Source: Candidatus Eisenbergiella stercorigallinarum
Lineage (GTDB): Bacteria > Bacillota > Clostridia > Lachnospirales > Lachnospiraceae
Direction of reading: 5' to 3'
DNA: 5,572 nucleotides
Assembly: GCA_019120525.1 (NCBI GenBank)
Contig: DWUW01000240.1
Span: 1-5,572 of the forward strand
Position numbers and translations under genes: made by a program. The notes beneath the pieces are model-generated. The model was not told the origin of the DNA. It ran no database searches and saw nothing but the letters and a program-made list of their open reading frames with translations. Below, one piece after another: positions 1 to 5,563 of the stretch; position 1 is the first letter of the stretch, and the number at the start of each line of letters is the position of its first letter.

Positions 1-200
1 CGGACCGCCTGGGCGAAACGGCTCTCACAGGCTCCCTGCCCGTAGATATCCGCATGGTCAAAAAAATTGCATCCCAGCTCCAGCGCGGCGTCCAGCAGCG
101 CTTCCGCCTCCTTCTCCCCCACATCGACAAGCCGCATGCAGCCTACTGCCACCGAAGGCACCGAAAGGCCGCTTTTCCCAAGTGGAATGAGTTTCATCAT
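1..200 (-). CDS. Aldo/keto reductase, YdhF-like, N-terminal part (cut by window edge)
   Basis: This is the first 66 codons of an NAD(P)H-dependent aldo/keto reductase, a cytosolic TIM-barrel enzyme that reduces aldehydes or ketones; the substrate cannot be told. The start MMKLIPLGKSGLSVPSVAVG is the usual first strand of the family. Further on, FDHADIYG (residues 47-54) carries the Asp (D48) and Tyr (Y53) of the catalytic tetrad; the Lys and His would lie beyond the window. The FDHADIYG...CE pattern resembles the E. coli YdhF branch. GGGAGG at 211-206 is the ribosome binding site. It lies 5 nt from the ATG at 200 and 8 nt from the ATG at 197, so the second Met may be the real start. A candidate promoter at 256-284 gives a leader of about 50 nt. 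The gene lies downstream of a terminator on the same strand, so it is probably transcribed on its own. Confidence 0.9.
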   Translation of the reverse strand, partial: MMKLIPLGKSGLSVPSVAVGCMRLVDVGEKEAEALLDAALELGCNFFDHADIYGQGACESRFAQAV

Positions 201-255
201 AAGATCCTCCCATAATAAATAGAATATGTGTTGCCGAACGGCCCGCACAGGTGGA

Positions 256-284
256 AGTATATCACAGCTTTTCCGGAAAAAAAA
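256..284 (-). promoter_or_regulatory. Candidate extended -10 promoter of the aldo/keto reductase gene
   Basis: On the minus strand, TGA-TATACT forms an extended -10 element with the hexamer at 261-256. At a 17-bp spacing the -35 position (284-279) holds only TTTTTT, which is a weak match. Transcription would start near 249, leaving about 50 nt before the start codon. The T-run of the preceding terminator overlaps the -35 position, so termination of the upstream RNA and initiation of this gene are packed together. The call rests on the extended -10 and on the need for a promoter below the terminator. Confidence 0.45.
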
Positions 285-314
285 GACCGCAGGGGTCGGG
301 GGAGACCCATGCGG
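277..314 (-). terminator. Strong intrinsic terminator (end of the candidate small RNA)
   Basis: Read on the minus strand, CCGCA (314-310) pairs with TGCGG (291-287) and GGGTC (308-304) pairs with GACCC (297-293). There is one internal mismatch (309/292) and a 6-nt TCCCCC loop. The stem is followed by TC and then eight T (284-277). The plus strand has no T-run after the stem, so it acts only leftward. It lies about 450 bp past the aldehyde dehydrogenase stop but about 290 bp past a strong promoter, which ties it to the intervening RNA. Confidence 0.9.
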
Positions 315-336
315 ACTCAAAAAAGAAGGGGGTTAA

Positions 337-391
337 GATGTTCCTCAATCCTGCCGGGAATTTAGGGAGGGACCCGGCATCCGGGAACATC
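337..391 (-). other. Two-tier RNA stem with a CCCTCCC loop
   Basis: The outer stem GATGTTCC (391-384 on the minus strand) pairs perfectly with GGAACATC (344-337). The inner stem TGCCGGG (379-373) pairs perfectly with CCCGGCA (358-352). Internal loops of 4 and 7 nt separate the two. The 14-nt apical loop contains CCCTCCC (371-365). An alternative small hairpin, CCCGG-ATG-CCGGG at 385-373, competes with the inner stem. Fifteen perfect pairs in nested order are unlikely by chance and support a folded RNA. Confidence 0.65.
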
Positions 392-401
392 CTTATGGTA
401 A

Positions 402-427
402 TGATATCTTTTGGGGAAAAGATATCA
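402..427 (-). other. Perfect 11-bp hairpin with CCCC loop
   Basis: TGATATCTTTT and AAAAGATATCA form a perfect inverted repeat around a 4-nt loop, CCCC on the minus strand. It lies inside the candidate small RNA, between the CCCCCTCC tract at 435-428 and the two-tier stem at 391-337. No T-run follows it on either strand, so it is a structural element and not a terminator. As DNA it could also be a protein-binding palindrome, but its position inside a transcribed unit favours an RNA stem. Confidence 0.7.
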
Positions 428-574
428 GGAGGGGGTATTGCTACAGTCAGGCGTGATACCCGGAGGACCGATGCCGCACCGCCTTTATAAAACATGAAAG
501 GGAGGGGGAAAAGAGTTCTCAGCGGATGAGCTTCGGTTTTTTCCGTTTGTTGTCTCATGCCTTACTGTGCTTTG

Positions 575-620
575 ATAATAGCATCCCAAAAGCCATATGT
601 CAACCGCTTAACATATATTT
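575..620 (-). promoter_or_regulatory. Near-consensus sigma-A promoter with A/T-rich upstream block
   Basis: On the minus strand the -35 is TTGACA (603-598, 6/6) and the -10 is TATTAT (580-575, 5/6). The spacer is exactly 17 bp and ends in TGC, giving an extended -10. An A/T-rich tract (620-608) just upstream could serve as an UP element. Initiation is expected near 568. No start codon with a good ribosome binding site follows, so it most likely drives the structured RNA. A promoter this strong in a GC-rich region suggests abundant, perhaps constitutive, transcription. Confidence 0.88.
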
Positions 621-760
621 CGTGCTTTTACCGAACATATTCATAGGTCATCTTTACAGAAATAAAATTGTGCACAAAAAAGCCTGTCTTTTCCCTTGTT
701 TCAGCGGTTTATTTAACTGTTGTGCCGGGTACTCCCCCCTTTTTATTGCTGTCAGATATG
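604..760. other. Intergenic tail of the aldehyde dehydrogenase gene with a 10-bp palindrome
   Basis: This A/T-richer stretch lies between the dehydrogenase stop codon and the small-RNA promoter. It contains the perfect 10-bp palindrome TTGTGCACAA at 668-677, next to a run of six T on the minus strand (681-676). The palindrome could be a repressor site upstream of the promoter, but nothing else supports that. I find no convincing intrinsic terminator for the dehydrogenase and no credible small protein on either strand. Confidence 0.35.
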
Positions 761-2131
761 TCAATCGTTTGATATCCGCAGCAGCGCCTCCTTTTCTTTC
801 GTATAGGGCGGATACCGCAAAGGCACGTCCGGCCATGCGCCGCGGACCAGGATGGACTTCTCATGGGTAAAGGTATCAAAGCTTTTCTTCCCGTGATAGC
901 TTCCCATACCGCTCTCCCCCACGCCGCCGAAGGGCATGCGGGAAGACGCGAGGTGAAGGATGGTGTCGTTTACGCAGCCGCCGCCGAAGGACAGACGGTT
1001 CATGACCCTGCGGGCCGTACTCTTTTTTCCCGTAAAAAGATACAGCGCCAGAGGCCTCGGCCTTGCCGCGACAAAGGATTCCGCCTCCGCAAGCGACCGA
1101 TAGGTGAGGACAGGGAGGACGGGGCCGAAGATCTCCTCCCGCATGACGGGCGCGTCCGCGGATACGTTCCGCAGCACAGTGGGCGCGATCTGGAGCGTAC
1201 TCCTGCGCCCCCTTCCTCCCGTCACCGTCTCCTGCCCGGAAATCAGTCCCATTACCCGGTCAAAATGCTTCCCGTTCACCATTCGGGGATAGTCCGGATG
1301 CTCCAGCGGCCGGGCGCCCCAGAAGCGTCGGATCCATTTTACCAGACAGCCAAGGAAGCGCTTCTCCACCTCCTGCTGCACCAGACAGTAATCGGGCGCC
1401 ACGCAGGTCTGCCCGCTGTTCAGGAACTTTCCGAAGACGATCCGCTTCGCGGCAAGGTCCACGTCCGCATCCCGTTCCACGATACAGGGGCTTTTCCCGC
1501 CCAGCTCCAGAGTGACCGGCGTCAGATGCTTTGCCGCCTTTTCCATGACCAGCCTTCCCACGTTCACGCTTCCCGTAAAAAAGATATAATCAAATTTCTG
1601 TTCCAGCAGGCCGGCGTTTTCCTCCCTTCCCCCCTCTACGACAGCCACATAACGGTCCGAAAACAGCTCCCTGGCCAGATCCCGGATACAGCGGGAAACC
1701 GCGGGGGCATAGGCGGACGGCTTGATCACACAGCAGTTGCCCGCCGCGATCGCGCCTGCCGCCGGCTGCAGGGACAGCAGGAAGGGATAATTCCAGGGCG
1801 ACATCACAAGCACCGTCCCGTAAGGCTCCTTTTTCACGAAGCACCGGCCGGGAAACTGGGACAGGACGGCCGGGACCCGCTCCGTTCCGGCATATTCCTT
1901 CATATGCTTCAGAAGGAAATCGATCTCTTCCCGTACCAGACTGATCTCTGTCATGTAGCTCTCAAAGGAGGATTTGTGCAGGTCCTGATAAAGGGCCGCC
2001 TTGATCCGTCCTTCCCACCGCCCTATGCCGTCCCGCAGACGGCGCAGGGCTGCCATCCGGAAATTGACGTCCCTCGTCCTTCCGCTTTCAAAAAAGGCTC
2101 TCTGCTTTTCCGCAAGTCTCTCCGTTTTCAT
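761..2131 (-). CDS. Class 3 aldehyde dehydrogenase (ALDH3-like), NAD(P)+-dependent
   Basis: This enzyme oxidises aldehydes to carboxylates with NAD(P)+ and is probably cytosolic. The 456 residues match the short ALDH3 class, which lacks the N-terminal extension of the roughly 490-500-residue classes. All key residues are visible: Asn114 in SPWNYPF (oxyanion hole), Lys137 in KPSA (cofactor), FTGS 185-188 (Rossmann turn), Glu209 in LELGGKSP (general base), Cys243 in NSGQTCVAPDY (nucleophile) and Glu333/Phe335 in EEIFGP. These positions coincide with those I recall for mammalian ALDH3A1. The start at 2131 has AAAGGAGAG ideally spaced upstream. It follows the MocR-type regulator by 103 bp on the same strand with no terminator between, so co-transcription or control by that regulator is likely. 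Unlike eukaryotic fatty aldehyde dehydrogenase, it has no C-terminal membrane anchor. The aldehyde substrate is unknown; medium- or long-chain and aromatic aldehydes are typical of the class. Confidence 0.95.
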   Translation of the reverse strand: MKTERLAEKQRAFFESGRTRDVNFRMAALRRLRDGIGRWEGRIKAALYQDLHKSSFESYMTEISLVREEIDFLLKHMKEYAGTERVPAVLSQFPGRCFVKKEPYGTVLVMSPWNYPFLLSLQPAAGAIAAGNCCVIKPSAYAPAVSRCIRDLARELFSDRYVAVVEGGREENAGLLEQKFDYIFFTGSVNVGRLVMEKAAKHLTPVTLELGGKSPCIVERDADVDLAAKRIVFGKFLNSGQTCVAPDYCLVQQEVEKRFLGCLVKWIRRFWGARPLEHPDYPRMVNGKHFDRVMGLISGQETVTGGRGRRSTLQIAPTVLRNVSADAPVMREEIFGPVLPVLTYRSLAEAESFVAARPRPLALYLFTGKKSTARRVMNRLSFGGGCVNDTILHLASSRMPFGGVGESGMGSYHGKKSFDTFTHEKSILVRGAWPDVPLRYPPYTKEKEALLRISND

Positions 2132-2234
2132 AAGCTCTCCTTTCCCCGCATGCTTTTAACCCATACGGCGCGTTTCCTTTCCGCGCGGCGTATTTTCTCC
2201 CGCGGCGGTCTGTCTTCCCGCGCGGCCGGCACGC
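2132..2234 (-). promoter_or_regulatory. GC-rich gap with hairpin ahead of the aldehyde dehydrogenase
   Basis: The gap between the regulator and the dehydrogenase contains ATACG + GCGC pairing with GCGC + CGTAT (2193-2163), with a CC bulge and an 11-nt purine-rich loop. It also contains two copies of the self-complementary octamer CCGCGCGG (2181-2188 and 2218-2225). No good -35/-10 pair is visible, and no T-run follows the hairpin in the direction of transcription. It may be an mRNA stem, a partial processing or pausing site, or a regulator-binding site. The ribosome binding site AAAGGAGAG lies at its downstream end. Confidence 0.4.
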
Positions 2235-3737
2235 TCACAGCACCCTGTCCAGCCGCCGCGTCCCTTCTTTTATTTTTTCCGCATCCAGCCCGCCGTAACC
2301 AAGAAGCACGGTGGCGCATTCCGTCTGAAGCGGCGCCAGCGCCGCTTCCTTCAGTCCGTAAATACGTACGCCGCAGTCCGCCGCCCGTCCCAGAAGCTCC
2401 TCCTCCCGCGCAGGCTCCCTGGAAGTGAGGAGCACGTGAAGCCCCGCATATTCCCCGGAGAGGCGGTAACGGCCCAGGAGCGGCTGCAGGCAATCCAGAA
2501 GCAGGTCATGCTTTTCCCGATAGGCCTTCCTCATCCGGTTCAGATGCCGTTCAAAAGCGCCGCTTAAGATAAACTCATTCAGGACCGTCTGATCGATCCG
2601 GGAAACGGTAGAGGAGAAAAAGCCGCAGTTCTTTTCATAGGCCTCCAGAAGCCTCTCCGGCAGTACCATAAAGCTGATGCGGATAGCCGGGGCGACCGAT
2701 TTGGAAAAAGTCCCGATGTAGATAACCCGTCCCGCCGCGTCCGCGGACTGGAGGGACGGGACCGGCTTTCCCCGATAACGGAATTCGCTGTCATAGTCAT
2801 CCTCCACCAGATAGCGGCCCGGCGATCCGGCGGCCCAGCGCAGAAGCTCCGTCCGCCTGCCAATGGGCATGACCGTTCCGGTGGGGAACTGCCTGGACGG
2901 CATGACATATGCCACATCCGCCCCGGAAGCGAGCAGGCCGTCCACCCGGATCCCGCCTTCATCGGACGGGACGGTAACCGTCTTAGCCGCAAAGGAAGAG
3001 AAGATCCGAAAGGCCCTGCGATAGGAAGGATTTTCAAAGGCCGCTGTGATCTGCCTGCCCAGAATATACTGCAGAAGCAAAAGCAGATAATCGTTCCCCG
3101 CTCCCACGATGATCTGCTCCGGCGAAGCGTTTACCCCCCGCGAGGCATGCAGATAACGGCAGACCGTCTTTCTCAGTTCCAGATCGCCGCGGGGTTCGCC
3201 CAGCGCGAACAGCTCCTTCCTGTCCCCGCTCAGGATTTCCCGCGTGATCCTTCTCCAGATTCCAAAGGGGAACAGATCCATATCGATCGCGTTCGGGGAA
3301 AAATCAATCGCAAAGCGGCCTTCCCGACGCCCGTTCCGCCATCCGTCCGCCTGCCCCGCAGGGCCGCCGTTTCCCTGGCGGCTGTTTCCAGGATCCCCGC
3401 TCCCATGGCTTTCGTTTCCAGGATCCCTGCTCCCATGGCCCACGTTCCCGTTTCCCCTGTTTTCCGCCGGCCCGAGGCGGTACAGCTCCTCCACCCGGCA
3501 GATGAAATAACCCTTATAGGGGATGGATTCGATATAGCCCTCCGACTGCAGCTGCCCATAGGCGAGCTCCACCGTGCTCCTCGCCACCTGCAGATACTCC
3601 GCCAGAGAACGGGTGGAGGGGAGCTTCTCTCCCGCGAGAAGCTTCCCCTCCCTGATCTCATCCGCAATATATTCATAGATCTGCTCGTACAGATGTTTTC
3701 CATTCCCATCCGTCAGATGAATTGCCAGATCGTTCAT
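2235..3737 (-). CDS. MocR/GabR-type regulator: GntR winged helix fused to aminotransferase-like PLP domain
   Basis: This is a DNA-binding regulator that uses a catalytically repurposed, PLP-binding aminotransferase fold as its sensor. Residues 1-80 form a GntR winged helix (LYEQIYEYIADEI, then LPSTRSLAEYLQVARSTVELAY). Residues 88-140 are a Gly/Asn/Ser-rich linker with a tandem decapeptide. Residues 141-500 form the fold-type I domain: ENPSYRR 235-241, PSRQFPTGT 280-288, EDDYDSEFRY 312-321 and GTFSKSVAPAIRIS 342-355. Lys346 is the expected Schiff-base lysine; Asp313 and Tyr315 match the ring-contacting pair of GabR. The full length and intact lysine suggest a working regulator. The start at 3737 fits the family's N-terminus, but the ribosome binding site is weak (AAAGGCGG). 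It lies between glnS and the aldehyde dehydrogenase, its probable target. A direct repeat just upstream is a candidate autoregulatory site. The effector (amine, amino acid or PLP vitamer) cannot be read from the sequence. Confidence 0.94.
   Translation of the reverse strand: MNDLAIHLTDGNGKHLYEQIYEYIADEIREGKLLAGEKLPSTRSLAEYLQVARSTVELAYGQLQSEGYIESIPYKGYFICRVEELYRLGPAENRGNGNVGHGSRDPGNESHGSGDPGNSRQGNGGPAGQADGWRNGRREGRFAIDFSPNAIDMDLFPFGIWRRITREILSGDRKELFALGEPRGDLELRKTVCRYLHASRGVNASPEQIIVGAGNDYLLLLLQYILGRQITAAFENPSYRRAFRIFSSFAAKTVTVPSDEGGIRVDGLLASGADVAYVMPSRQFPTGTVMPIGRRTELLRWAAGSPGRYLVEDDYDSEFRYRGKPVPSLQSADAAGRVIYIGTFSKSVAPAIRISFMVLPERLLEAYEKNCGFFSSTVSRIDQTVLNEFILSGAFERHLNRMRKAYREKHDLLLDCLQPLLGRYRLSGEYAGLHVLLTSREPAREEELLGRAADCGVRIYGLKEAALAPLQTECATVLLGYGGLDAEKIKEGTRRLDRVL
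3385..3444 (-). repeat. Two tandem 30-bp repeats inside the regulator's linker
   Basis: Units at 3385-3414 and 3415-3444 are directly adjacent and match at 26 of 30 positions, including 24 of the first 25. They encode the decapeptides HGSRDPGNES and HGSGDPGNSR (residues 101-120) of the linker joining the DNA-binding and PLP domains. The unit length is a multiple of three, so gain or loss of copies keeps the frame. The near-identity suggests recent duplication and possible copy-number variation between strains. Confidence 0.85.
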
Positions 3738-3770
3738 TTTCCGCCTTTCCGCCCGAAATCCCCGCCCGTC

Positions 3771-3820
3771 CGCAGCCGCTTATCCCGCAGCGCGCCTCAG
3801 GGCGCAGACGCTTATCCCGC
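3771..3820 (-). promoter_or_regulatory. 18-bp direct repeat, candidate operator of the MocR-type regulator
   Basis: Two copies of an 18-bp sequence (3771-3788 and 3803-3820; 17/18 identical, GCGGGATAAGCG core on the minus strand) start 32 bp apart, close to three helical turns. They would therefore face the same side of the DNA. A perfect 5-bp hairpin, GCGCC-CTGA-GGCGC (3805-3792), sits between the copies. The pair lies 34-83 bp before the regulator's start codon, just after the glnS stop. MocR regulators such as GabR are known to bind direct repeats a few helical turns apart, so an autoregulatory operator is a reasonable inference. Each copy includes GATAAG, which could also act as a poor -10, but no -35 supports it. 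Confidence 0.5.
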
Positions 3821-3821
3821 G

Positions 3822-5555
3822 TCACTGCTTCGGAAGCTTAAAGGAGCTCTTCAGGGACACGATACGGTTGAATACCGGCTCTCCCGGCTTCGAATCCTTA
3901 TAATCCACGCAGAAGAAGCCCTGCCGCACGAACTGGAAGCTCTCATAGGGCTTCGCTTCCTTCAGGGAAGGCTCAAGGAAGCATTCCTTCACCGTGAGGG
4001 AATTGGGATTTAAGTTCAGGCTGCCGTCCTCATTATAGACGCCCTTCTCCTCATCGATGATATTTTCATAGAGCCGCACCGTGGCGCGAAGCGCCTGCGG
4101 CGCGTATACCCAGTGGATGGTTCCCTTCACCTTGCGGGCGTTAAAGCCGCTTCCGGACTTCGTCTCCGGGTCATAGGTGCAGTGCACCACGGTCACATTC
4201 CCGTCCTCATCCTTCTCAAAGCCCGTGCAGGTCACGAAGTAGGCGTTCATCAGGCGCACCTCGTTTCCGGGGAAGAGGCGGAAATATTTCTTCGGGGGCT
4301 CCTCCATGAAGTCCTCCCTCTCGATATACAGCTCTCTCCCGAAAGGAATCTGCCGGTTTCCCAGCGCCTCGTTCTCCAGGTTGTTGGGCGCTTCCAGAAG
4401 CTCCGTCTGTCCCTCCGGATAATTGTCGATCACCAGCTTAATGGGATCCAGCACCGCCATCACCCTGGGCCGCTTCAGCTTCAGATCCTCACGGATGCAG
4501 TATTCCAGCATGGCTACGTCCACGGAGGAATTGCTCTTGGAAACGCCGCACAGGTCCACGAACATCTGGATGGACTCCGGCGTGAAGCCGCGCCGTCTCA
4601 GGGCAGCGATGGACACCAGCCTGGGATCGTCCCAGCCGTCCACGATGCCGTCCTCCACCAGCCGCTTGATGTAGCGCTTGCCCGTCACCACATTGGTCAG
4701 ATACATCTTGGCGAACTCGATCTGCCTGGGCGGAACCGGATACTCTAGCTCCCTCACCACCCAGTCGTACAGGGGCCTGTGATCCTCAAACTCCAGCGTG
4801 CAGATGGAATGGGTGATCCCCTCGATGGCGTCCTCGATCGGGTGCGCGAAATCGTACATGGGATAGATACACCACTTGTCCCCGGTGTTGTGATGGCTCA
4901 TGTGGGCCACCCGGTAAATCACCGGGTCGCGCATGTTCATGTTGGGGGAAGCCATATCGATCCTGGCGCGCAGCACCTTCTCCCCGTCCGCGTACATGCC
5001 GTTTTTCATATTCTCAAACAGGGCAAGATTCTCCTCCACGCTGCGTCCTGCACAAGGGTCCTCCTTTCCCGGCTCCGTGAGCGTTCCGCGGTATTCCCGG
5101 ATCTCATCCGCGGACAGATCCGACACGTAAGCCTTTCCCTTCTTAATCAGCTTCACGGCCGCCTCATACATCTGATCGAAATAATCGGAGGCGAAAAACA
5201 GCCTGTCCTCCCAGTCCGCGCCCAGCCACTTCACGTCGGCCTTGATGGAATCCACGAACTCCTGCTTCTCCTTCGTGGGATTGGTATCGTCAAAACGCAG
5301 GTTGAATTTGCCGCCATACTCCCTGGCAAGCCCCGCGTTCAGCAGAATGCTCTTGGCATGTCCGATGTGCAGGTATCCGTTCGGCTCCGGAGGGAAACGG
5401 GTATGCACCGTGTCATACACGCCCTCTTCCAGGTCCTTATCAATCAGCTGCTCGATGAAATTGCGGGAAGCCTTCGCTTCTCCGCTTTCGGTATTTTCCG
5501 CATCCGCGGCCGCTTCCGCCGCAGTCCTTGTCATCTCCAGTTCTTTATCGCTCAT
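3822..5555 (-). CDS. glnS: Glutamine--tRNA ligase (glutaminyl-tRNA synthetase)
   Basis: This cytosolic class I synthetase charges tRNA-Gln with glutamine using ATP. The catalytic domain shows FPPEPNG (54-60), HIGH (63-66) in GYLHIGHAK, FDDTNP (88-93) and the long conserved block YPMYDFAHPIEDAIEG (231-246). HSICTLEFEDHRPLYDW (249-265) separates GlnRS from bacterial GluRS. GWDDPR (307-312) and LRRRGFTPESI (319-329) follow. The C-terminal beta-barrel anticodon-binding part begins near residue 360 and runs to the end. At 577 residues it is slightly longer than E. coli GlnRS (554). The KMSKS counterpart reads VVTGKR (289-294), keeping the Lys but lacking the Ser. Residues 8-30 are an Ala/Glu-rich, low-complexity extension before the conserved NFIEQLIDKDL. 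The start at 5555 has AGGAGAG 8 nt upstream; Met8 is a less likely alternative. Its promoter lies outside the window, and no terminator follows the stop. Confidence 0.97.
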   Translation of the reverse strand: MSDKELEMTRTAAEAAADAENTESGEAKASRNFIEQLIDKDLEEGVYDTVHTRFPPEPNGYLHIGHAKSILLNAGLAREYGGKFNLRFDDTNPTKEKQEFVDSIKADVKWLGADWEDRLFFASDYFDQMYEAAVKLIKKGKAYVSDLSADEIREYRGTLTEPGKEDPCAGRSVEENLALFENMKNGMYADGEKVLRARIDMASPNMNMRDPVIYRVAHMSHHNTGDKWCIYPMYDFAHPIEDAIEGITHSICTLEFEDHRPLYDWVVRELEYPVPPRQIEFAKMYLTNVVTGKRYIKRLVEDGIVDGWDDPRLVSIAALRRRGFTPESIQMFVDLCGVSKSNSSVDVAMLEYCIREDLKLKRPRVMAVLDPIKLVIDNYPEGQTELLEAPNNLENEALGNRQIPFGRELYIEREDFMEEPPKKYFRLFPGNEVRLMNAYFVTCTGFEKDEDGNVTVVHCTYDPETKSGSGFNARKVKGTIHWVYAPQALRATVRLYENIIDEEKGVYNEDGSLNLNPNSLTVKECFLEPSLKEAKPYESFQFVRQGFFCVDYKDSKPGEPVFNRIVSLKSSFKLPKQ

Positions 5556-5563
5556 ATTCCGGA

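Larger units (their letters stand above)
277..568 (-). ncRNA. Candidate structured small RNA, about 290 nt, with C-rich loops; family not recognised
   Basis: The unit is bounded by a near-consensus promoter (start predicted near 568) and a strong terminator (ending near 277). Stems in order: ATGAG/CTCAT (558-554 with 530-526) enclosing CGG-A6-CCG; AGGCG-TG/CA-CGCCT (484-477 with 455-449) with a bulged G; an alternative GGGTAT/ATACCC (461-456 with 438-433); a perfect 11-bp hairpin (427-402); GATGTTCC/GGAACATC closing TGCCGGG/CCCGGCA (391-337); and the terminator. C-rich tracts fall at 508-500, 467-462, 435-428, 371-365, 332-328 and in the terminator loop, several of them in predicted loops. 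I do not see the signatures of tmRNA, RNase P RNA, SRP RNA, a T-box or the common riboswitches. The alternative is an attenuated leader of the aldo/keto reductase. Promoter and terminator are seen directly; function as a trans-acting RNA is inferred. Confidence 0.7.

Noticed and set aside
281..490. T-box or metabolite riboswitch upstream of the aldo/keto reductase
   Set aside because: The sequence GGCGGTGCGGCATCGG superficially recalls a T-box, but the core UGGNACCGCG is missing and it is not next to the terminator. No signature of the TPP, FMN, cobalamin, lysine or glycine classes was found.
515..542. Plus-strand terminator ending in TTTTTT
   Set aside because: The preceding stem is only CTCA/TGAG (4 bp) and is not next to the T-run; no plus-strand gene needs it.
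262..558. 98-codon open frame on the minus strand beginning 10 nt after the predicted RNA start
   Set aside because: It has no real ribosome binding site, reads straight through the terminator stem and T-run, and its product is a Pro/Phe-rich string with no domain-like pattern. Better explained as a chance frame in a structured RNA.
277..568. tmRNA, RNase P RNA, SRP RNA or 6S RNA
   Set aside because: No tag-peptide frame or tRNA-like ends, no GAGGAAAGUCC-type RNase P core, no SRP tetraloop domain (GGAAGGAAGCAGCC-like), and the two ends do not form the rod with central bubble expected of 6S RNA.
676..709. Terminator for the aldehyde dehydrogenase at the T6 run
   Set aside because: The sequence before the T-run pairs only as CTG/CAG with a bulge, too weak for an intrinsic terminator.
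863..2428. 521-codon open frame on the plus strand
   Set aside because: It is antisense to the aldehyde dehydrogenase and the end of the regulator, with Pro/Arg/His-rich composition typical of the opposite strand of a GC-rich gene and no ribosome binding site.
3147..4013. 288-codon plus-strand open frame
   Set aside because: It spans the antisense of the regulator, the gap and the end of glnS. No start signal and no recognisable fold; shadow of the coding strand.
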